A stretch of DNA of 39,264 nt from Bacillota bacterium (GTDB lineage Bacteria; Bacillota; Clostridia; Christensenellales; UMGS416). The notes under the pieces were generated by a model. That model was not told the DNA's origin and ran no database searches. It saw only the letters and a list, made by a program, of their open reading frames with translations. The stretch spans positions 1-39,264 of the forward strand of contig JAEYYW010000006.1 of the NCBI GenBank assembly GCA_023428265.1, in the 5' to 3' direction. Below are positions 31,341 through 39,264 of the stretch, in pieces; within the stretch, counting starts at the first letter, position 1, and the number at the start of each line of letters is the position of its first letter. The translations under genes were made by a program, and so were the position numbers.

Positions 31341-31369
31341 ATTATAACAGCGCGTTGATGGGGAGTCAA
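31341..31369 (-). promoter_or_regulatory. Sigma-A promoter of the lrp-aminotransferase-DUF362 operon
   Basis: Reading leftward there is TTGACT (31369-31364), a 17-base spacer and a perfect TATAAT (31346-31341). Transcription should begin near 31334, giving a leader of about 25 bases before the lrp ATG. It is one of the clearest promoters in the window. Confidence 0.85.
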
Positions 31370-31434
31370 ACGGGATGAGGGCAACCATATCAGTCAGAAA
31401 AAGTAAAATATTTTTGAACAATCGGCCGCCAGCC

Positions 31435-31463
31435 TTAGTATCTTCCTTCCATTGTTATATAAT
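31435..31463 (+). promoter_or_regulatory. Candidate promoter for the peptidoglycan-binding protein
   Basis: A perfect TATAAT lies at 31458-31463, 32 bases before the chosen start codon. The hexamer 17 bases upstream is TTAGTA (31435-31440), a poor -35. It could depend on an activator. Confidence 0.45.
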
Positions 31464-31495
31464 GCAACATGTATTATCTAGGAAAGGCTGACTCT

Positions 31496-32332
31496 ATGCT
31501 GTTTCGCAAGCTCACCGCCGTTATAGTGACTGTCGCAATGCTGACCCTGTTTTCCGCCCCGGTGGCAAGGGCAGACAACGCGACTGACGACATCCTGATC
31601 AAAAAGGGTGAAAGCAACGACAACGTGATCCTGCTGCAACTCCGCCTGCGCGATCTGGGGTTCTACAACTATAAGGTGACCGGCTATTTCGGTGATTTCA
31701 CCAGCGAAGCGCTGAAGGGGTTTCAAAAAGAAAACAACCTTTCCGCAGACGGGGTGGCCGGTGCCAAGACGCTGGCGCTGATGTATAGCAACCAGGCCAA
31801 GCGCAAGGAAGTGAAGCCATACCAACCGCCAAAAACCATCACCACCACCCCGGCCAAGAAAAAGAAGTATGGGTCATTGGTGGAATGGTCCAAAGTGAAC
31901 CGGCTCTGGACCATCGGCATGCGCTGCAAGGTGATTGACCTGAACAGCGGCATCACCTATTACATGGTGCGCTGCAACCGGTCCTATTCGGTGCCCCATG
32001 CCGACGTGGCGCCGGCCACCAAGTCTGATTTCCAGAAGATGAAAAAGACTTATGGAGGCGACCTGAACGCCTATCGCCGCGCGCTGGTTGTGATCATCGG
32101 CGGCCAGTATATCGCCGCGTCGCTTTATGCAGAGCCCCACGGTTCCACCGGCGTGAAGGGCAACGGCATGAACAAAGCCGATGGCACGCTGCAGCAGCTG
32201 TGCATCCACTTCCTCAACAGCCGCAACAACATTCACAACATGATTGATCCCTCTCACCAATACCAGGTGAAGCGGGCCGCCGGCAAAAAGCCAGGCATCA
32301 AGCCGCCGCCGCTGGTGTATCCGGGGGATTGA
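31496..32332 (+). CDS. Secreted protein with PG_binding_1 peptidoglycan-binding domain
   Basis: The 278-residue protein has a signal peptide (MLFRKLTAVIVTVAMLTLF to about residue 27, with PVARADNA at the cleavage region). A peptidoglycan-binding repeat follows (about 33-90: GESNDNVILLQLRLRDLGFYNYKVTGYFGDFT, ALKGFQKENNLSADGVAGAKTL) and then a basic linker. The C-terminal region of about 160 residues (WTIGMRCKVIDLNSGITYYMVRCNRSYSVPHADVAP, IAASLYAEPHGS) occurs in Clostridia cell-wall proteins but I do not recognise its activity. It contains several His residues and could be a wall hydrolase. The ATG at 31496 follows AGGAAAGG by about nine bases. A start nine codons upstream is in frame. It is a single-gene unit with a strong terminator. 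Confidence 0.85.
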   Translation: MLFRKLTAVIVTVAMLTLFSAPVARADNATDDILIKKGESNDNVILLQLRLRDLGFYNYKVTGYFGDFTSEALKGFQKENNLSADGVAGAKTLALMYSNQAKRKEVKPYQPPKTITTTPAKKKKYGSLVEWSKVNRLWTIGMRCKVIDLNSGITYYMVRCNRSYSVPHADVAPATKSDFQKMKKTYGGDLNAYRRALVVIIGGQYIAASLYAEPHGSTGVKGNGMNKADGTLQQLCIHFLNSRNNIHNMIDPSHQYQVKRAAGKKPGIKPPPLVYPGD

Positions 32333-32355
32333 CCGGAAGCGAACTGCATAGCAAG

Positions 32356-32384
32356 GAGGCCGCCCGACGGGCGGCCTCTTTTTA
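32356..32384 (+). terminator. Intrinsic terminator after the peptidoglycan-binding protein gene
   Basis: GAGGCCGCCC and GGGCGGCCTC form a perfect ten-base-pair stem with a GAC loop, followed by TTTTT. It is a classical terminator 24 bases after the stop codon. Confidence 0.93.
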
Positions 32385-32429
32385 CACATTCTCCAATCCA
32401 GAATATCCCATTTTCGTCTGTTTTCACGG

Positions 32430-32487
32430 TTGAGTCTATCGTGCATAGTATTATACTACTGGATGACCGATTGAGGATTTCGGTCAT
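32430..32487 (+). promoter_or_regulatory. Promoter and putative TetR operator of the TetR-Pip operon
   Basis: TTGAGT (32430-32435), a 16-base spacer and TATACT (32452-32457) form a promoter with its start near 32464. Overlapping and just downstream is a 25-base inverted repeat: ATGACCGA (32463-32470), nine bases, TCGGTCAT (32480-32487). Its arms are perfect, and its place between promoter and ribosome site is typical of a TetR self-regulatory operator. Confidence 0.72.
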
Positions 32488-32506
32488 TTAGTACGGAGGT
32501 GCACAG

Positions 32507-33109
32507 ATGAATAGCAGCAATGCCTTAAAAAAAGAGGAAATCGCAGCCACGGCCGGCAAACTGTTTGCGGAGTATGGCTTCAAGTCGGTGAGCATGGAGC
32601 AGATTTCCACCAGCGCAAGCGTGGCCAAAGGCACGCTCTATCTTTACTTCACCGACAAAGAAGACCTGCTGACCCATCTGGTGCGCGGCGAGTTGCTCAG
32701 AATCAAGGACATGGTGGAGGAAATTGAGCGGGAAAGCCTGCCCTTTCTGGATGAAATCCACCAGGTGGTTTATCGGGTGCTGATGTATCGCCAGAATCAG
32801 AAATTCATTTACAAGCTCATGCGGGAGGCTCTGGAGCTCAAAACCCCTTCGGCTGTGAGGGCTGTGAAAAGGATTGACGCTGAGATACACCGCTATCTGC
32901 AAAACCGCTTGCAGGAGGCAATGGATCAGGGGATCATCCGCCGAACCGACCCAGCAATTTCATCCTTTGTAATCCTGAAGGTGTACTCGGCATTGGCATT
33001 TGAATGGGAAGACGGTCATGAAAGCCTCAATGAAAAGCAAATCGCAGAATCCGTCTCGCTGTTTATCCGGGACGGGATGCTGATCAAGGAAGGAAGTCTG
33101 AATCAATGA
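32507..33109 (+). CDS. TetR/AcrR family transcriptional regulator
   Basis: The 200-residue protein has the TetR helix-turn-helix (about residues 10-56: EIAATAGKLFAEYGFKSVSMEQIS, SVAKGTLYLYFTDKEDLLTHLV) and a variable ligand-binding C-terminal domain. It has the best ribosome site in the window, GGAGGTG five bases before the ATG. It likely represses its own operon through the palindrome ahead of it. The downstream gene, overlapped as ATGA, encodes a YhgE/Pip membrane protein, a common TetR partner. Confidence 0.95.
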   Translation: MNSSNALKKEEIAATAGKLFAEYGFKSVSMEQISTSASVAKGTLYLYFTDKEDLLTHLVRGELLRIKDMVEEIERESLPFLDEIHQVVYRVLMYRQNQKFIYKLMREALELKTPSAVRAVKRIDAEIHRYLQNRLQEAMDQGIIRRTDPAISSFVILKVYSALAFEWEDGHESLNEKQIAESVSLFIRDGMLIKEGSLNQ

Positions 33110-35100
33110 AAAAGAGAATCATGCAAATCCTGATCATCACCGGTGTGATCCTCATCCCGCTGGCCTACAGCTTGTTTTATCTGGGTGCCTTCTGGGATCC
33201 CTACAGCAAACTTGACGAGCTGCCCGTGGCAGTGGTCAACAGCGACGAAGGCGCGGTGATTAATGGCAAAAGCCGCAACCTGGGCAATGAGATGGTGGAG
33301 AGAATGGAGTCCGGCAAAGACTTCAAGTGGTGCGTCACCGGCAAACAGGATGCCACCGATGGCCTCAGCGGCACAAAATATTACGCAATGATTGAGATTC
33401 CGCCGGACTTTTCCAGCAAAATTGCCTCCGCCGAGACCACGAACAAGCAAACCGCCATTATACAATACGCAGCAAATGAGAAACGCAACTTCCTGGCTTC
33501 ACAGATTCTGAGCAGAGCTCTGCTGGAGTTGGAGGAAACGGCACGAGCGGATGTGAACAAAGAGCTGACACAATCGCTCCGTGACAACCTGATGCAAGTG
33601 CCCGGCCAACTCAATGATCTTGCCGATGGCCTGAACAAAATGCACGACGGCGCGGCAACTCTAAACAGCGGAGCGGCAAAGCTGCTGGATGGTCAGACGA
33701 AGCTGACAGATGGCGTCAGCGATCTGAACGGTGGTCTGAAGGACGCGGCGGAAGGCGCACGGTCTCTGGCCACCGGAGCCGATGATCTGGACACCGGTAT
33801 GGGCAAGGCGGCGGAAGGCGCAAAAGCGCTGGCAGCAGGTGCCGATCAGCTGAAGCCTCTGGCCTCCGGGGCGGCCAAGCTGGACAACGGCGCAGCCAAT
33901 CTGAAGCAAGGTGTGGATCAATATGTTGCCGGTGTGGACAGCCTGATCTCACAGAGCAGCCAGGTGGCAGCCGCATTGAGCAATTATGTGTCGCGGAATC
34001 CATCGGCCGCTGCCGACCCCGTCTTGGGGCCCCTGCTGGCGTCACTTTCCTCCAGCGGCACGCAGCTTGCGGTTTTGAGCGGTTCAGGCGACAAACTGAA
34101 GGAGGGTGCCGCAGACCTGAAGACGGGAGCAGACAGTCTGACAGCGGGGACGGCAAAGCTGGGAAGCCTGGACACTGGCATCCATGACCTGGCCACCGCC
34201 ACCGGCAAGCTGAAAGCCGGCACGGCTGGCATTCGCGGCGGCGCCCATGACCTGGCAGGCGGCATTGCTGAGGCGGCGAAGGGCAGCAACGCTCTTCTCG
34301 CCGCTGCCGGCAAACTAGAAACCGGCGCCAGCGACCTGAGCAGCGGCACCGCCGGGATGCTGGAAGGTGTGGATACTGCCCGCCAGAAGGTGACCGACGC
34401 AGCCGGTGAAGCTACCGGCAAATTGCAGAAAACAGACGGACTGCCTGACTTTGCGAAATCTCCCGTCACGGTGGAAAACATCACAATAAGCACGATTCCA
34501 AATTATGGCACGGCTTTTGCCCCCTACTTCATGTCACTGTCATTGTGGATTGGAGCCGTGATCATGTTCTTTGGTATCTACCTGGATGCCGACAACCGCA
34601 TCCCCCTGCTCTCCCGGTCTTCCCGCCGAAAACTGGTGCGGGTGCTGGCCTTTGCAGGCATCGGCTTGGTGCAGTCCTGCCTGCTGGCGTTTTTGGTGAT
34701 CCGGGTGCTTGGCCTGCAGGTGCACAACACGGCTGCATTCTATTTGACCTGCATCTTGGTATCGATGGTTTTCACATCCATAGTGGAGTTCCTCATTGTA
34801 ACACTGAAAGATGCCGGAAAGCTGCTGTCGATTGTGTTCCTGGTTCTGCAGCTCACAGCGTGCGGGGGCACATTCCCGATGGAAACAGTGCCGCCGTTCT
34901 TCAAAGCGATCTACCGCTATATGCCAATGACCTATTCTGTCAACCTGCTGAAGGAGACAATCAGCGGCATCAATGCCAGCAGCGCAACACACGACCTCCT
35001 TGTTTTGGTGATTATCTTCGCTGTGTTTTTGGGGCTCACCATCCTGTTTTCGCTGATCCGAAAATCAAAAACAAACTCGGTCAAGGAGTTGGCCGCATAA
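33106..35100 (+). CDS. YhgE/Pip family membrane protein
   Basis: The 664-residue protein has an N-terminal membrane helix (residues 5-27) and a long extracellular region. The first part (LPVAVVNSDEGAVINGKSRNLG, ATDGLSGTKYYAMIEIPPDFS) is the YhgE/Pip N-domain. The middle, about residues 160-450, is a series of imperfect heptad-like repeats rich in G-A-x-x-L, such as LNSGAAKLLDGQTKLTDGVSDL. The C-terminus has about five more helices of the ABC-2 permease type. Members include the lactococcal phage infection protein Pip and Bacillus YueB, the phage SPP1 receptor, and others are thought to act in export. Length is somewhat below that of Pip. It is co-transcribed with the TetR gene by ATGA overlap and ends at a strong terminator. 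Confidence 0.93.
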   Translation: MKKRIMQILIITGVILIPLAYSLFYLGAFWDPYSKLDELPVAVVNSDEGAVINGKSRNLGNEMVERMESGKDFKWCVTGKQDATDGLSGTKYYAMIEIPPDFSSKIASAETTNKQTAIIQYAANEKRNFLASQILSRALLELEETARADVNKELTQSLRDNLMQVPGQLNDLADGLNKMHDGAATLNSGAAKLLDGQTKLTDGVSDLNGGLKDAAEGARSLATGADDLDTGMGKAAEGAKALAAGADQLKPLASGAAKLDNGAANLKQGVDQYVAGVDSLISQSSQVAAALSNYVSRNPSAAADPVLGPLLASLSSSGTQLAVLSGSGDKLKEGAADLKTGADSLTAGTAKLGSLDTGIHDLATATGKLKAGTAGIRGGAHDLAGGIAEAAKGSNALLAAAGKLETGASDLSSGTAGMLEGVDTARQKVTDAAGEATGKLQKTDGLPDFAKSPVTVENITISTIPNYGTAFAPYFMSLSLWIGAVIMFFGIYLDADNRIPLLSRSSRRKLVRVLAFAGIGLVQSCLLAFLVIRVLGLQVHNTAAFYLTCILVSMVFTSIVEFLIVTLKDAGKLLSIVFLVLQLTACGGTFPMETVPPFFKAIYRYMPMTYSVNLLKETISGINASSATHDLLVLVIIFAVFLGLTILFSLIRKSKTNSVKELAA

Positions 35101-35112
35101 CCGAAGACACAA

Positions 35113-35144
35113 AACAAAGGCCGGGCTGCTGCCCGGCCTTTGTT
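35113..35144. terminator. Bidirectional intrinsic terminator
   Basis: AACAAAGGCCGGGC (35113-35126) and GCCCGGCCTTTGTT (35131-35144) form a perfect 14-base-pair stem with a four-base TGCT loop. The A and T runs within the stem provide a U-rich end on either strand, so it serves both the Pip gene (rightward) and mutS2 (leftward). Confidence 0.88.
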
Positions 35145-35154
35145 GCACATTGCC

Positions 35155-37509
35155 TTATTCCAGCGTCACAATTGTCACGCCGTCCTCCCCCTCCCCGAAC
35201 CGGCCCAGCCGGAAGCTCTTCACATGGGGGTGGTGGCGCAGGTGGTCATGGATGGCGGCCCGGAGCTTGCCAGTGCCCTTGCCGTGGATCACGTTCACTT
35301 CCTTGAGGCCGGCCATCACCGCCTCATCCAGATAGCTGTCCACCTCCATCATGCCGTCCTCGGCGTTGTGGCCGCGGATGTCCAACTCGCGGGAAACATT
35401 GCCGATGCGCAGCTTGGAAGACCGCTGCTCCCGCCGCTCTGTCTTTCGCTCGGTCGCGTCCGCCCGGCGCAGCTTGGCAATGTTGGTGGAAAGCTTCATG
35501 ATGCCGGCCTGCACGGTGAGGTCTCCCTTGCCATCCGGCGCGGTGAGCACCGAAGCCGGCTGCTGTGACTCAAGCAGGATCACAAGCTCACCGGGCTTCA
35601 GGTCTTTGGGCGGCGGTGTGAGGCGCTCAGCCTGGGCGCTCTCAGCCACGGTTACAGCTGCTTCCCGCAGCTTGTCACGGGCCTGCTGGATTTCCCGCTC
35701 GGTGTTGCCGGTGCGGTTCAATTTCAGCATACGGATCTCCTTGATGGCCGTCTCCGCCTCGAGCCTTGCCTTTTCCACAACCTTGCGCGCCTCGTCTCGG
35801 GCATCAGCCAGGATCTTGTCCCGCTGCTTCTCCAGCCGCTCGCGCTCGCGGTCGGCAATTTTATGCAGGTCTGCAATTTCACGGCGCAGCGTTTCGGCCT
35901 CCTCCCGCTCCCGCAGAGCCGCCTCCTTGTGCTTTTCAGCGGTCTGGATCACATCCTCAAAACGGATGATCTCCTTGGAGAGCTTCTGCCGGGCGCTTTC
36001 TATGATTGCCTCGGGCAGGCCGAGCCTCCGGGATATCTCAAAGGCGTTGGATTTGCCGGGAATGCCCATCATCAGCCGGTAGGTGGGCCGCAGTGTCTCC
36101 ACATCAAACTCCATGGAGGCGTTTTCCACACCGGCCGTGGCAATGGCATAGGCCTTGAGCTCGCTGTAGTGCGTGGTGGCCATCGTGCGGCTGCGGCGGG
36201 CCTTCAGCTGCTCCAGAATGGAGATGGCCAGCGCCGATCCCTCGTTGGGGTCGGTGCCGGCACCCAGCTCGTCCAGCAGCACCAGCGAACCGGAATCCGC
36301 CTGCTCCAGAATGGACACGATGTTGCGCATGTGCGATGAGAAGGTGGACAGACTCTGCTCGATGCTCTGCTCGTCGCCGATGTCGGCATACACGCCGCTA
36401 AACACCGGCATTGTGGAGCCGTCTTCCGCCGGCAAATAGAGGCCGGCTTGCGCCATCAGAGCGAAAAGCCCGGTGGTTTTGAGCGTCACGGTCTTGCCGC
36501 CGGTGTTTGGGCCGGTGATCAGGAGCGATGTGAAGTGCCGCCCAAGCTCCAGGCTCACCGGCACCACCGTGTCCGCCGGGATCAGCGGGTGGCGGCCCCG
36601 CACAATGCGCACATGGCCCTGGTCGTTGATCTCAGGCCGGCGGCCGGACATGAGGCCGGCCAGCCGGGCTTTGGCAAAGGCAAAGTCCATCCGGGCCAGC
36701 GCCTCCAGCGTGTAGCCGATCTTTTCGCCATGGGGCCGCAGCGACTCGGTGAGCGTCAGCAGCACCCGCTGCACTTCCTCCACTTCCATCAACTCCAGCT
36801 CGCGGAGCTCGTTGTTGATCTCCACAACCTCCAGCGGCTCGATGAACAGCGTGGCTCCGCTGCCGGACTGGTCATGCACCAGGCCCGGCACCTTGCCCTT
36901 TTGCTCCTGCCGCACCGGCACCACATAGCGGCCGCCGCGCTGCGTCACGATGGAATCCATCAGTGCGTCTTTGTATTTGGGCGAGCGCAGAATGCTTTCC
37001 AGCTTCTGCCGGATGCGCACATGGCACAGGCCGATTCTCCGGCGGATAGAGGCCAGCTCCGGAGACGCGCCGTCGGCCACGCGGTCTTCACTTTCAATGG
37101 AGCGCTCAATCGTCTCTTCCAGCTCGCGCAGGGCGACAAGCGCCTCCGCAAGCTCCAGAAGATGGGGGCCGGCCGGCGTTTTCTCCTTGTGAAACACAGC
37201 TTTCACATTGCGGGACACACGCAGCGTGCCGCCGACGCGGAGCAGCTCGCCGGGGCCCAGAATCAGCCCGATCCGGGCCTTATTGAGGCTTTCGCGGATG
37301 TCATTGAAGCCATGCAGCGGCGCCGAGCCGGTCTTGTCCATATAATCCACGGCTTCCCAGGTCTCGTTTTGCGAAACAGTCACTTCCAGCGGGTTTGATG
37401 AAGGCAGCAGGTTTTCCGCCAGCTCCCGGCTCATCTCAGAAAGGCACTCGTTGGCCAGCATCGCGCGGACTTTATCAAACTCAAGGGTCCTGATTGCTTT
37501 TTCGTTCAT
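35155..37509 (-). CDS. mutS2: MutS2 ATPase/endonuclease with Smr domain
   Basis: The 784-residue protein has the MutS2 core and clamp (about residues 1-300). An ABC-type ATPase follows with Walker A GPNTGGKT near residue 334, LLDELGAGTDPNEG as the signature and Walker B, and TTHYSEL as the switch histidine region. A charged coiled coil covers about 510-640. The C-terminal Smr nuclease domain (about 709-784) carries LDIRGHNAED and VIHGKGTGKLR. MutS2 suppresses recombination and, in Bacillus, acts on collided ribosomes. Length is normal. The ATG at 37509 gives the usual MNEKAIRTLEFDKV start. A GTG three codons earlier is too close to AGGA. Confidence 0.96.
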   Translation of the reverse strand: MNEKAIRTLEFDKVRAMLANECLSEMSRELAENLLPSSNPLEVTVSQNETWEAVDYMDKTGSAPLHGFNDIRESLNKARIGLILGPGELLRVGGTLRVSRNVKAVFHKEKTPAGPHLLELAEALVALRELEETIERSIESEDRVADGASPELASIRRRIGLCHVRIRQKLESILRSPKYKDALMDSIVTQRGGRYVVPVRQEQKGKVPGLVHDQSGSGATLFIEPLEVVEINNELRELELMEVEEVQRVLLTLTESLRPHGEKIGYTLEALARMDFAFAKARLAGLMSGRRPEINDQGHVRIVRGRHPLIPADTVVPVSLELGRHFTSLLITGPNTGGKTVTLKTTGLFALMAQAGLYLPAEDGSTMPVFSGVYADIGDEQSIEQSLSTFSSHMRNIVSILEQADSGSLVLLDELGAGTDPNEGSALAISILEQLKARRSRTMATTHYSELKAYAIATAGVENASMEFDVETLRPTYRLMMGIPGKSNAFEISRRLGLPEAIIESARQKLSKEIIRFEDVIQTAEKHKEAALREREEAETLRREIADLHKIADRERERLEKQRDKILADARDEARKVVEKARLEAETAIKEIRMLKLNRTGNTEREIQQARDKLREAAVTVAESAQAERLTPPPKDLKPGELVILLESQQPASVLTAPDGKGDLTVQAGIMKLSTNIAKLRRADATERKTERREQRSSKLRIGNVSRELDIRGHNAEDGMMEVDSYLDEAVMAGLKEVNVIHGKGTGKLRAAIHDHLRHHPHVKSFRLGRFGEGEDGVTIVTLE

Positions 37510-37558
37510 TCCTTCCACTTCCTGATCTCATGTTGGGATGTGGTTTTTCTGCAAGGCA

Positions 37559-37588
37559 CAAAAACAGGGCAGCGCTGCCGCTGCCCTG
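37559..37588 (-). terminator. Intrinsic terminator between zapA and mutS2
   Basis: Read leftward, CAGGGCAGCG and CGCTGCCCTG form a perfect ten-base-pair stem with a four-base loop, followed by TTTTT (37563-37559). It lies between the end of zapA and the start of mutS2, so mutS2 either has its own promoter in the remaining 50 bases or depends on read-through. Confidence 0.85.
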
Positions 37589-37610
37589 CCAATTGGTGAC
37601 TTCCGGCCCC

Positions 37611-37937
37611 TCAGCCCTTCTTGGCCTCCTTGAAGGAAGAAAGGTTGCTGCGGGCCGCAGGGGTTTGCTGCTGCGGCGGCGGTTGCATATGCCTTGCCCG
37701 GTCCATCTTCGTATAGGTCTCCTTTTCGCCGCGCAGCTCCATCACCTCATCGGCCATGTTAATGGCCGCGAGCACGGCCAGCATTGCCGTGCTCAGGTCG
37801 CCGCGCTGGCGCGAGACCTCGTTCATCTTCTTATCCACGTAGATGGCCACCTTGTGGATGTATTCCTCCGGAAGGTCGGCCAGCAGCGTGTATTCCTTTC
37901 CGGCGATCCGGACAATGGTCTTTTTCCTCTCCGCCAA
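37611..37937 (-). CDS. zapA: Cell division protein ZapA
   Basis: ZapA binds FtsZ and bundles the division ring. The core KKTIVRIAGKEYTLLADLPEEYIHKVAIYVDKKMNEV matches the ZapA N-domain, followed by the long helix TAMLAVLAAINMADEVMELR and a Gln/Pro-rich tail. The start is uncertain. The frame is open to 37997 and has ATGs at 37997 and 37970 and GTGs nearer the core. I chose the TTG at 37937 because GGGTGGGGTGG lies about eight bases upstream and the protein then begins xAERKKTIVRI, giving 108 residues, a usual ZapA length. The position between pheT and mutS2 is standard for Firmicutes. Confidence 0.85.
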   Translation of the reverse strand: MAERKKTIVRIAGKEYTLLADLPEEYIHKVAIYVDKKMNEVSRQRGDLSTAMLAVLAAINMADEVMELRGEKETYTKMDRARHMQPPPQQQTPAARSNLSSFKEAKKG

Positions 37938-38032
37938 CGCGCACACCACCCCACCCTGTCTTGGCACCATTTTACCCGATGCCGAAGCAGGGTACAAGTA
38001 GCAAAAACCAGTTTTTCCAACATATAGTGCCC

Positions 38033-39264
38033 TTATTTGCGGATTTCAGCCCCAAACGCACTAAATAGCGCCTTCACCACGGTGTCGAAGCAGGCATTCA
38101 CCTCTTCGTCCACCAGTGTGCGGTCAGCGGCGCGCAGCACCATTGTGAACGCCACGCTCTTTTTGCCCTCGCCGGCCTGCCTGCCCTCATAGATGTCAAA
38201 CAGCTCCACCTGCTCCAAAAGCGGCTTTGCAGCCTTGCGGATGGTCTCCAGCATGGTGCCCACGGGGCAGAGCTTGTCCACCGACACGGCCAGGTCGCGG
38301 GTTACCGATGGGAACTTGGGCAGAGGCTTTATCGCCTCGTCGATGCTGCCCAGCGTGAGCAGGCCGTCCACATCCACCTCGGCCAGAAGCACGGTGTGGC
38401 CGGTTTCAAAAGCCTCGGCGGCATCGGGGTGAATCTGCCCCAGCGTGGCGAGCTTGCGACCGCCCAGCCACGCTTCCGCGCTGCGGCCGGGGTGATAATA
38501 GGCCGGCCCGCCGGCTTTGAACTCCACCCCAACGATGCCGAAGCGGGCCAGCAGCGCTTCCACAATGCCTTTCAGGCCGAAGAAATCCTGGCCGTCTTCA
38601 GCGATGCCGATGCACAGCGTCTCCCTCTCATCAGCAGGTGTGGAAAGGGAATATGCACCGCTATCCTCCCTCGGCTTGCCCTCCGGGTTGGGCCGGTAAA
38701 CCCTGCCCAACTCAAACAGACGCACCGTCTGCGCCTTGCGGCTCAGGTTGGACGCGATGGACTTGAGCATTGCCGGAGCCATTGTGGTGCGCATCAGGCT
38801 ATAATCCTCACCGATGGGGTTGATGATCCGCACTGCGTCGCGCAGATCGTCCCCCTGGGGCAGCCCAAGGCGGTCCAGCGCCTGCGGAGCCATGAAAGAA
38901 TAGCTGAGCGCCTCATTGAGGCCCATGCCCGCAAGCAGGTTGCGCAGTTTATATACCTGCTCCTGGTGGTGGGTGCGCCGGCCCTGCAGCGCCTCTCCGG
39001 GCGGGGCAATCGAGGGGATCGAGCCATAGCCATGGATGCGCTGCACCTCTTCGGCAATGTCTGCCCAGGTCTCCACATCCTGCCGCCACGGCGGCACATC
39101 CAGGCTCAGCGTGTCGCCAGCCAGCGCAACGCCGAACCCCAGGCTCCTGAGGATCTCCACAGTGCGGTTTGCCGGCACATCCTGGCCAAGAATGCCGTTG
39201 ATGCGCGGGATCGCCACGGTGAGCTTCCCGGCCGCCGGCATGGTTGCCCTGCAGTCAATCATAC
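38033..39264 (-). CDS. pheT: Phenylalanine-tRNA ligase beta subunit, N-terminus cut by window edge
   Basis: About 410 C-terminal residues are visible. They include the B5 DNA-binding-like domain (TVAIPRINGILGQDVPANRTVEIL, PPWRQDVETWADIAEEVQRIHGY), the catalytic-like core (LRNLLAGMGLNEALSYSF, MRTTMAPAMLKSIASNLSRK, RLFELGRVY) and the C-terminal anticodon-binding FDX-ACB domain (PKFPSVTRDLAVSV to the end, with LFDIYEG). The tRNA-binding and B3/B4 editing domains of the N-terminal half should continue past the right edge, and pheS beyond that. It charges tRNA-Phe as an alpha2-beta2 enzyme. A promoter or T-box leader, if any, would be outside the window. Confidence 0.97.
   Translation of the reverse strand, partial: MIDCRATMPAAGKLTVAIPRINGILGQDVPANRTVEILRSLGFGVALAGDTLSLDVPPWRQDVETWADIAEEVQRIHGYGSIPSIAPPGEALQGRRTHHQEQVYKLRNLLAGMGLNEALSYSFMAPQALDRLGLPQGDDLRDAVRIINPIGEDYSLMRTTMAPAMLKSIASNLSRKAQTVRLFELGRVYRPNPEGKPREDSGAYSLSTPADERETLCIGIAEDGQDFFGLKGIVEALLARFGIVGVEFKAGGPAYYHPGRSAEAWLGGRKLATLGQIHPDAAEAFETGHTVLLAEVDVDGLLTLGSIDEAIKPLPKFPSVTRDLAVSVDKLCPVGTMLETIRKAAKPLLEQVELFDIYEGRQAGEGKKSVAFTMVLRAADRTLVDEEVNACFDTVVKALFSAFGAEIRK

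Noticed and set aside
36448..37398. Open frame of 316 codons on the + strand
   Set aside because: It is opposite the mutS2 ATPase region and is His/Gln/Arg-rich with no domain.

Overview
The window is GC-rich bacterial chromosome, most likely from a Clostridia-type Firmicute. The evidence is the right-edge order pheT, zapA, mutS2 (a common Firmicute arrangement), canonical TTGACA/TATAAT promoters, strong AGGAGG-like ribosome sites, a type-I c-di-GMP riboswitch and a TetR plus YhgE/Pip pair. No rRNA, tRNA, CRISPR array, transposase or phage gene was seen. Both outer genes are cut by the window: tex on the left and pheT on the right.

Layout. 1-4866: tex (S1 domain outside the window), then an MBOAT acyltransferase and its DHHW/AlgJ-like partner, a likely exopolysaccharide O-acetylation pair. 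4950-5131: small SRP RNA with its own promoter. 5230-6795: a YhfW-like FAD oxidoreductase ending in a Rieske domain. 6830-22062: a leftward exopolysaccharide locus. 22303-23922: two rightward DUF2087 genes, the second fused to a GNAT acetyltransferase. 23965-26931: rlmA-like methyltransferase, rtcB and an SDR in one leftward unit. 27030-28504: a TPR plus DUF1963 gene broken by a one-base frameshift. 28485-31308: Lrp regulator, aminotransferase and DUF362 ferredoxin protein in one leftward operon with a clear promoter. 31496-32332: secreted peptidoglycan-binding-domain protein. 32507-35100: TetR and YhgE/Pip membrane protein. 35155-39264: mutS2, zapA and pheT.

The main system is the locus at 6830-22062. 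From one near-consensus promoter (22035-22062) it reads pelD, pelE, pelA-type deacetylase, pelF and pelG, then CotH lipoprotein, VTC-domain protein, DUF4956 membrane protein and DUF4832 protein. Most genes overlap their neighbour by 4 to 20 bases. A second, secreted DUF4874/DUF4832 protein with two Fn3 domains follows behind a type-I c-di-GMP riboswitch. The first five genes match the Gram-positive Pel exopolysaccharide operons known from Bacillus cereus. The PelD here carries an N-terminal NAD-dependent epimerase-like domain and keeps the RxxD c-di-GMP inhibitory-site motif in an otherwise degenerate GGDEF domain. c-di-GMP is therefore predicted to act twice: on polymer synthesis through PelD, and on the Fn3 surface protein through the riboswitch, which base pairing suggests is an OFF switch. 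The CotH, VTC and DUF4956 genes suggest a phosphate-related or polyphosphate-related partner activity, which is inference only.

All calls were made by reading the sequence and recognising motifs. No similarity search, folding program or structure prediction was run. Domain boundaries and membrane segments are approximate.
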